From: an uncultured Oxalobacteraceae bacterium
GTDB taxonomy: Bacteria > Pseudomonadota > Gammaproteobacteria > Burkholderiales > Burkholderiaceae
DNA length: 57,215 bases
Reading direction: 5' to 3'
NCBI GenBank assembly: GCA_946480015.1
Contig: CAMLIL010000029.1
Coordinates: 1-57,215 of the forward strand
The notes under the pieces were generated by a model, which saw only the letters and a program-made list of their open reading frames with translations, was not told the origin of the DNA and ran no database searches. Both the position numbers and the translations under genes were made by a program. Shown here piece by piece: positions 52,701-57,215 of the stretch; the first letter of the stretch is position 1; every line of letters starts with the position of its first letter.

Positions 52701-53821
52701 ACCTGCCGCACGCGGTGGCGGTCGACGAGCAGCGTTTGCGCCAGGTCCTGCTCAATTTGCTGGGCAACGCGGTCAAGTTCACCGATCGCGGCGAGGTCAC
52801 GCTGCGGGTGCACCGGCTTGCACCGCCGCCGCAGCCGCAGCAGCCGCAGCCGGATGGCGAGGCCACGGCGCGGCTGCGCTTCGAGGTCATGGCGCGGCTG
52901 TGCTTCGAGGTGCGCGACAGCGGCATCGGCATGACCGACGAGCAGCTGGCGAACATCTTCCGCCCGTTCGAGCAGGTGAGCGAAGTGCGGCGGCGCGCCA
53001 CCGGAACCGGGCTGGGCCTGGCCATCAGCCAGCAATTAATCCAGTTGCACGGCAGCACGATCAAGGTCGAAAGCGAGCTGGGCAAGGGCAGCCGGTTCTG
53101 GTTTGAGCTGGACCTGCCGGTGGTGGAAGCCAAGCCGGTCGCCATCCCGTCCCAGAAAATCATCACCGGTTATGTGGGCCGGCGCATCAAAGTACTGGTG
53201 GTCGACGACGTGCCGATGAACCGGCTCATGCTGATGGACGCTTTGTCGCCGCTGGGCTTCGCAGTCCGCGACGCCGAGAACGGGCAGGACTGCCTGGACC
53301 TGCTCCCCACGGTGCAGCCCGACCTGATCGTGATGGACGTGATGATGCCGGTCATGGACGGGCGCGAAGCGACGCGCCGCATCCGCGCGCTGGCGCGGTT
53401 TGCCAACATTCCCATCATCGCCGCCAGCGCCAGCGCCAGCAGCGAGGACGAAGCGAAGAGTTACGCCGCCGGCGCCAATGCCTTCCTGCCCAAGCCGATC
53501 GAGCATGCGCAGCTGCTGAGAGCCGTCGGCGAGCAATTGGGCCTGATGTGGATTTACCAGGAATCGCCCGAGGAAGCAGCTGCGCTGACGCAAGCGGCGG
53601 CCGAGATGGTCATCCCGCCCCGGGACGAGGTCGAGAAGCTGTATCAGCTTGCCATGATGGGAAATATGCGTGCCATCTGCGCCCATGCCGAGCATCTGAA
53701 AAAACTCGACCCGAGCTACATCCCGTTCGCGATGCAGCTGGAGGGCCTGGCGAAAAATTTCCAATCGAAAGCCATCAGCGCGCTGGTGAAGCAGTACCGC
53801 GGCAATCCGGAAGAAGTCTGA
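49760..53821 (+). CDS. Hybrid histidine kinase with two-component-regulator propellers
   Basis: 1353 residues. A signal peptide (1-32) precedes a periplasmic sensor of many Reg_prop blades (about 40-700, repeats such as GTLWIATDGGLNHFDP and GNIWAGTDKGLVRI), then a Y_Y_Y domain (about 745-812) and one membrane helix (about 817-836). The cytoplasmic part has HisKA with H884 in MSHELRTPLNAILGYAQIL, HATPase with VRDSGIGMTDEQLANIF, and a receiver (about 1142-1256) with phosphoacceptor D1193 in LIVMDVMMPVMDG. The last 90 residues are a helical tail seen in other such kinases but without known function. It lacks the AraC output domain of Bacteroides HTCS proteins, so a separate partner is needed. 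It starts 15 bases after the TonB receptor gene. Confidence 0.93.
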   Translation: MRAAATCWAVWKGVLLAMCASCMLALGPARAATGVPARYTEAFQRFGVSDGMPNNMAFDVVEDKYHFIWITTRNGIAKFDGSDFTVYRPVPPGATKQVAQFYQTVTKARDGNLWFCSWGNGLLKLDLDTERFTFYRHDERHPDTTIAGNNVWFVYEDRDGMMWVSSASGLSRLDPRTGIAQVYRHDARRPDSLAALTPTQVVQNKQGKLWVGTYGGGLDLLDPATGKFTHFRHDPHNPNSLVHDSVEGLHQDPDGTLWIATDGGLNHFDPASGVFKAYVHDTNDPASLSTDSVMQVMRDSQGRLWTSNWGGGINRMEGASGKFTRYRFDVADPMSPGSNLTEYFNEAHDRSLWFATLNGLTRYDEEAGRFRSMLQQNNLSSQGRMMVSGMVHDKQGRLWAVSEDSGALRHDPATRSYRHYLPQPGNPRSLAEMAITGVAADPEGHIWLATRAGLNRYDEKTDSFDRFRLSDYAPKGATSDTTITDLAVDRHGVLWMSVYGVGLQSFDPKRKRLTLYTHEVGNPRSLGSNLTNAVLAASDGTIWVAADAGLSRLDPVSGRITNFVAGRDGLTSVIANDVSEMPDGTILVATDVGVNRYHPRRGQFTAFTLREGMPSNYAMVVEADALGNIWAGTDKGLVRIQPGSGAIRLYDAHDGLPSNQFWNHSAYRAPDGTMYFGTNNGMAAFRPEALKDNPTPPEVYLTEFSVSNQKVVAGPHSPLQTSIHLARAVSLNYRQSSLGFRFAALNYRWPLKNQYAFRLEGFDERWTHVDSEHRQATYTNLPPGHYVFRVKASNNDGVWNEQGAALAITIAPPWWQTPGFRVLMGGLALTLAYVVYRARVRQLNERARKLQHIVDERTRDLQVAKEKAEVANQVKSTFLANMSHELRTPLNAILGYAQILLRDSQQLNQRQAGGLTTIHKSGQHLLNLINDILDLARVEAEKLALYPTDVMLAPFLASAGEIIRIKAEEKSLLFTYWAAPDLPHAVAVDEQRLRQVLLNLLGNAVKFTDRGEVTLRVHRLAPPPQPQQPQPDGEATARLRFEVMARLCFEVRDSGIGMTDEQLANIFRPFEQVSEVRRRATGTGLGLAISQQLIQLHGSTIKVESELGKGSRFWFELDLPVVEAKPVAIPSQKIITGYVGRRIKVLVVDDVPMNRLMLMDALSPLGFAVRDAENGQDCLDLLPTVQPDLIVMDVMMPVMDGREATRRIRALARFANIPIIAASASASSEDEAKSYAAGANAFLPKPIEHAQLLRAVGEQLGLMWIYQESPEEAAALTQAAAEMVIPPRDEVEKLYQLAMMGNMRAICAHAEHLKKLDPSYIPFAMQLEGLAKNFQSKAISALVKQYRGNPEEV

Positions 53822-54152
53822 GCCAAGCCGCCGCGGCGGCGGCGCCGAACCTGTTCTTCGACCGCAGCGGCCCGCCGATCAATCCGTCGACATGTCCTCA
53901 ACGAGGCTGAAGCGAAAGATGCGAACGCGGCCAAGTAGCTCGAATACGTCGGCGTGCCGTGCGCAAGGATGAACTTGCCGATTTGACCGCTTCGCCCACC
54001 TGCGCTCGCAGCAGCTCAACGGTATCGTGGTTTCTCCACTGTTCTGCGTACTGTTCGCCCAAATGTGTCAAATGGTGACTATTGGATAGTTTCCAGTCAG
54101 TAATTTTTGGTATCCTTTCCGGTTGCTGAATACAACATGAAGGATATCAAAA
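53822..54152. other. Gene-poor stretch between the hybrid kinase and the RHS genes
   Basis: 331 bases in which I find no supported gene. Short open frames are broken by stops and have no ribosome sites. Composition drops from GC-rich near the kinase to AT-richer near 54080-54150, where the promoter of the RHS genes probably lies. A GC palindrome (GCCGCCGCGGCGGC) follows the kinase stop but has no T-run. It may be decayed sequence at the edge of the inserted RHS region. Confidence 0.45.
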
Positions 54153-56768
54153 ATGACCAGGGCATTTTTCTACAGTGCGACCCGAATGTTCGGCGGCCGC
54201 ACGTCAGAGCCGCTATGTATCGTTTTGGCTCGCATCACAGGTATCGGAATTTTGCGGCCCTGGTTTCAAGCCCTGTCTATCGTCGGCCTATTATTCATTG
54301 CCGGGCATGCCAGCGCAGCGCCGAGCTATGTCGGCGACCCAGTATTTCGGACCGACACCGCGAACGATTATTACAAAATGCCCCCCTTTACTTCGGAGGC
54401 GAGTGCGATTGCAGGCGAGTTGCAGGCGACGGCGCGTCTGTGGGCGAGTATCGAAGGTTATGGCTATTCGAACCCGTCGCTGGGCAGCGAATATTTCTCG
54501 GGGTGGGCCGAATACAACCCGGTTGAGGGAGTGCCGACCTCCGCAATACGGAAATACAGCGTGCATGCTCTATCCTCAGGTGGCACTCGCGTTTTCAACG
54601 TAGGAACGCTTGAGGTTCGACGCTCCACACTCGTGTGTCCATCGTATCAGCGGTACAACCCGCGTACCGGGACGTGCATGGATGGCGTGTCAAAAAACGA
54701 ACCAGGCCAGAATGGTGCTAACAACGGTACCTCGTGCCCGTCCTGCGGGCAACCGATCAATCCAAGCACGGGAAATATGTGGCATGTCATCGAGGACTAC
54801 AAACCCGTATCCAAAGACGGCGTTGCAATCGTACGAACATACAACAGTACCCCGTGGCTGTGGATGACTGCGACTACCCGAGGTTTTGGTCCACGCTGGA
54901 ACGACCGTTTCAACGTTGTGTTAAAGGCCGAATGGACGAGGAGCCGAAACACCGATGTGAAATGCTGGATTTTCACGAACGGCGACAAGCTTTGTCCATT
55001 GCCTTATATTGGACCGGAACAGCTGGCGCCTCCCGAAACGATCACTATCCAGCGCGGCGATGGCAAGCGATTCACGTTCAATCAAACCACGACGGGCTAC
55101 ATCAGCGATTCGAACGTCAACTCGAAGGTTCTTCCCACCTACAACGCTGCCGGTACCGCAGTAACCGCCTGGACATTCATCGATGATGATGGGGATGCGA
55201 CGGAGCGTTTTGACAAGGACGGGGCGCTTATAAGTATCACGAACCGCAATGGCACGGTCCTTCGCCTGACGTATAGCGATGGGAGTACCAATGATTCATC
55301 GGTGGGGCGCTATCCTGCCGATGCGCCAATTTGTCCAGGTGCCCAAAGCGGTACCGTCTTACCTCAACGTACCCTGCTATGTGTTACGGACAGCTGGGGA
55401 CGGAAAATTCAATACAGGTATGACGCGAAGGGAAGAGTCATCGAAATTCTTGACCCGGCTCTGCAATCGTATCTCTACGAATACGACGGACCGTCGGGTG
55501 GCTGCACCGTCGACAATGCGACGACACCTGCGTGTTCGGCGAATAATCTTACCAAAGTGACATACCCTGACGGGAAATCTCAAACCTATATCTACAATGA
55601 GGCAAGCAAGATTAACAATGGGGCGAATTGCGGCTATCCCATTGCCGTGGCACCCATTGGGAACGGATTCGGTCAGTTTTTGACCAATATGACTGGATTA
55701 ATCGATGAAAATGGTACGCGTCAGATCACCTGGACTTACAACTGCGATGGGCTGGCGACGTCATCGCAGGAAGCCGACGGTATCAACAAGGTCGAATTAA
55801 CGTATTCGCCACCCGGCCTGGGCGGGACACGCACTGCAACCGTTGTGCACACCGTGGGGGTGGCGGAAGCTCCGCAAACGACGGTTCGCACCTATTCCAC
55901 ACAGTTCATTTTTGGTGTTGGCAAGAACACCGGCATCGATCAACCGTGCGTCGAGTGTGGAGCGATTCGGTCGCGAACCTACGACGAGAACGGTAACCTC
56001 GCCAGCACGACCGATTTCAACGGCAATGTGACTACGTACATTTATGACCTGGTGCGCAATCTTGAAACGACGCGAACCGAAGCCTTCGGCACAGCGCAGG
56101 CGCGCACGATCACCACGACCTGGCATCCCGATTATCGCTTGCCAATGCTAGTTGAGGAACAGGGGCGCAGTACCGCGTATAGCTACGATCCTGCCGGCAA
56201 TTTGGTGAAGAAGTCGGTAACCGCAAATGGTAGGACGCGTACATGGAGCTACACCTATAACAGTACGGGCCAGATGCTCACGGCAACTGCACCTCGGACC
56301 GATGTCGTCAGTACAGTTCAATACACCTACGACGGTTCAGGCAATCTTTCAACGGTAAAGAATGCTGCAGGCCACGTTACGCAGCTATCGAATTACGACG
56401 CGCACGGCCGGGTAGGACGAATAGTTGATCCGAATGGCCTTGTCACCGACCTCAGCTATAACCCGCGCGGGTGGCTTTCCTCCGTCAGCAGTGGCGGTGA
56501 GACGACCTCGTTTGCCTACGACGCGGTTGGACAGGTAACCAGAATCACACAGCCGGATGGTAGTGCGATCAACCAAGTCTATGACAGCGCCCACCGCCTT
56601 ACTGCGATCAGCGACGACGTGGGGAATTCAATTCAGTACAAGCTCGATTTGACTGGTAACCGGATCGGCGAAGAAGTAATCGATCCCAACGGCGTATTAG
56701 TGCGTAAAACAACACGGGTGTTCGATGTCCTCGACCGTTTGCAAAAAGTTACCGGAGCCCAGCAATGA
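54153..56768 (+). CDS. RHS/YD-repeat secreted protein
   Basis: 871 residues. The N-terminus is unusual: about 36 residues precede the hydrophobic segment (FQALSIVGLLFIAGHASA, about 38-55), so the true start may be later, for example at the ATG at 54186. A family prelude follows, with NPRTGTCMDG and CGQPINPSTGNMWHVIEDY (DUF6531-type, about 200-220). YD repeats then run to the end (YDENGNLASTTDFNGNVTTY, YTYDGSGNLSTVKNAAGHV, and others). It has no toxin-like C-terminal domain and no RHS core end motif. The stop overlaps the start of the next RHS gene by four bases. GC content and codon use are lower than in the kinase gene, suggesting acquisition. Confidence 0.85.
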   Translation: MTRAFFYSATRMFGGRTSEPLCIVLARITGIGILRPWFQALSIVGLLFIAGHASAAPSYVGDPVFRTDTANDYYKMPPFTSEASAIAGELQATARLWASIEGYGYSNPSLGSEYFSGWAEYNPVEGVPTSAIRKYSVHALSSGGTRVFNVGTLEVRRSTLVCPSYQRYNPRTGTCMDGVSKNEPGQNGANNGTSCPSCGQPINPSTGNMWHVIEDYKPVSKDGVAIVRTYNSTPWLWMTATTRGFGPRWNDRFNVVLKAEWTRSRNTDVKCWIFTNGDKLCPLPYIGPEQLAPPETITIQRGDGKRFTFNQTTTGYISDSNVNSKVLPTYNAAGTAVTAWTFIDDDGDATERFDKDGALISITNRNGTVLRLTYSDGSTNDSSVGRYPADAPICPGAQSGTVLPQRTLLCVTDSWGRKIQYRYDAKGRVIEILDPALQSYLYEYDGPSGGCTVDNATTPACSANNLTKVTYPDGKSQTYIYNEASKINNGANCGYPIAVAPIGNGFGQFLTNMTGLIDENGTRQITWTYNCDGLATSSQEADGINKVELTYSPPGLGGTRTATVVHTVGVAEAPQTTVRTYSTQFIFGVGKNTGIDQPCVECGAIRSRTYDENGNLASTTDFNGNVTTYIYDLVRNLETTRTEAFGTAQARTITTTWHPDYRLPMLVEEQGRSTAYSYDPAGNLVKKSVTANGRTRTWSYTYNSTGQMLTATAPRTDVVSTVQYTYDGSGNLSTVKNAAGHVTQLSNYDAHGRVGRIVDPNGLVTDLSYNPRGWLSSVSSGGETTSFAYDAVGQVTRITQPDGSAINQVYDSAHRLTAISDDVGNSIQYKLDLTGNRIGEEVIDPNGVLVRKTTRVFDVLDRLQKVTGAQQ

Positions 56769-57215
56769 AATCAAATACCTATGTCGGGAGCCTGCTGGTA
56801 TCTGCCGCGCTTGTTCTTGTTGTTGAGAGCGCTGCAGCACAGACGCAGACTTCGACGACCAGTTTTAGCTACGACCTGTTGGGCAATCTCATTCAAATCA
56901 CGGACCCGTTAAGTCGCGTCACCAAACAGGATTATGACGCGCTGAACCGGCGCATCAAGGTGACCGATCCCAAGGGCGGCGTCACTCAGTACGCCTACGA
57001 CGGCCAGGACCAGCTGACCCAAGTCACCGACGCGCGCAATCTGGTGACCAGTTACCTGATCGATGGATTGGGCAACCTAACCCAGACCACCAGCCCGGAT
57101 ACCGGCGTGTCAACGAATACCTATGACGACGCCGGCAATCTGAGCACGCGTACCGATGCGAAAGGCCAACTCACTCGCTACCAGTACGATGCGCTGAACC
57201 GTGTCACCACTATCA
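56765..57215 (+). CDS. Second RHS/YD-repeat protein (N-terminal part)
   Basis: 150 residues are visible and the gene runs past the window end. The ATG at 56765 overlaps the previous stop (ATGA). It begins with its own signal peptide (MKSNTYVGSLLVSAALVLVV, cleaved near SAAAQ). YD repeats start at about residue 34 (FSYDLLGNLIQITDPLSRVT, YDALNRRIKVTDPKGGVTQY, YDDAGNLSTRTDAKGQL). The upstream protein also ends in YD repeats, so the two look like one RHS protein split in two, each half exported separately. Any toxin or core domain lies beyond the window. Confidence 0.82.
   Translation, partial: MKSNTYVGSLLVSAALVLVVESAAAQTQTSTTSFSYDLLGNLIQITDPLSRVTKQDYDALNRRIKVTDPKGGVTQYAYDGQDQLTQVTDARNLVTSYLIDGLGNLTQTTSPDTGVSTNTYDDAGNLSTRTDAKGQLTRYQYDALNRVTTI

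Noticed and set aside
53865..53895. Similarity of GPPINPST to the RHS segment GQPINPST at 54746-54770
   Set aside because: Only about 11 identical bases, in a stretch without other RHS homology. Too little to call an RHS remnant.
1..57215. CRISPR arrays, tRNA, rRNA, complete insertion sequences
   Set aside because: No regularly spaced repeats, no tRNA-like folds and no transposase or integrase genes were found on reading.

Overview
The window is about 57 kb of GC-rich DNA from a flagellated beta-proteobacterium. Gene content and order point to Oxalobacteraceae (Massilia/Telluria/Duganella type). The evidence is a polar-type fli cluster, the yicC-gmk-rpoZ-spoT block, the kinase/phosphatase-rph...rdgB-hemW block, a PEP-CTERM exported protein and a propeller hybrid kinase next to a TonB receptor. 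The genus is an inference from these features. No rRNA, tRNA, CRISPR array or complete insertion sequence was seen.

Region 1 (1-9971): flagellar basal body, rotor and export genes. fliP (cut by the window edge), fliO, N, M, L, K, J, I, H, G and F are on the minus strand, mostly overlapping or nearly abutting. fliE is divergent on the plus strand.

Region 2 (10137-15915): a metabolic block between fliE and the next motility gene. It holds paoABC (2Fe-2S, FAD and molybdenum subunits of a periplasmic aldehyde oxidoreductase), a LysR regulator and an AEC-family transporter.

Region 3 (15925-28873): ycgR (c-di-GMP flagellar brake), a large exported PD40/Calx-beta/Ig/PKD protein, then a late flagellar unit read on the minus strand: flaG, fliD, fliS, fliT, a second fliK-like gene and a free-standing FlhB C-domain gene. 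fliC follows with its own promoter and terminators, then a PEP-CTERM gene. The large exported gene lies between a decayed copy of the FlhB-domain gene and a decayed copy of ycgR, so the ycgR/FlhB-domain junction is present as a direct repeat on both sides of it.

Region 4 (29203-35276): a GGDEF diguanylate cyclase, a NarL-type response regulator and sensor kinase pair, a small membrane protein, then greB and a DUF3422 gene on the plus strand.

Region 5 (35375-40216): minus strand yicC, gmk, rpoZ, spoT, followed at once by a mntA-hepT toxin-antitoxin pair. The pair is bounded by two near-identical 20-21 bp copies of the spoT 3' end, which suggests insertion there.

Region 6 (40296-46954): a Ser/Thr kinase, PP2C phosphatase, rph, an inserted lipoprotein gene and flavin-dependent halogenase, rdgB and hemW.

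Region 7 (47045-57215): a TonB-dependent receptor, a 1353-residue hybrid kinase with sensor propellers, a gene-poor stretch, and two overlapping RHS/YD-repeat genes of lower GC. The second RHS gene runs off the window.

The genes form a motility and c-di-GMP core (fli genes, ycgR, GGDEF enzyme) and a stringent-response/nucleotide block (gmk, rpoZ, spoT, rph, rdgB). Several accessory insertions punctuate them, two of which keep visible duplicated borders.
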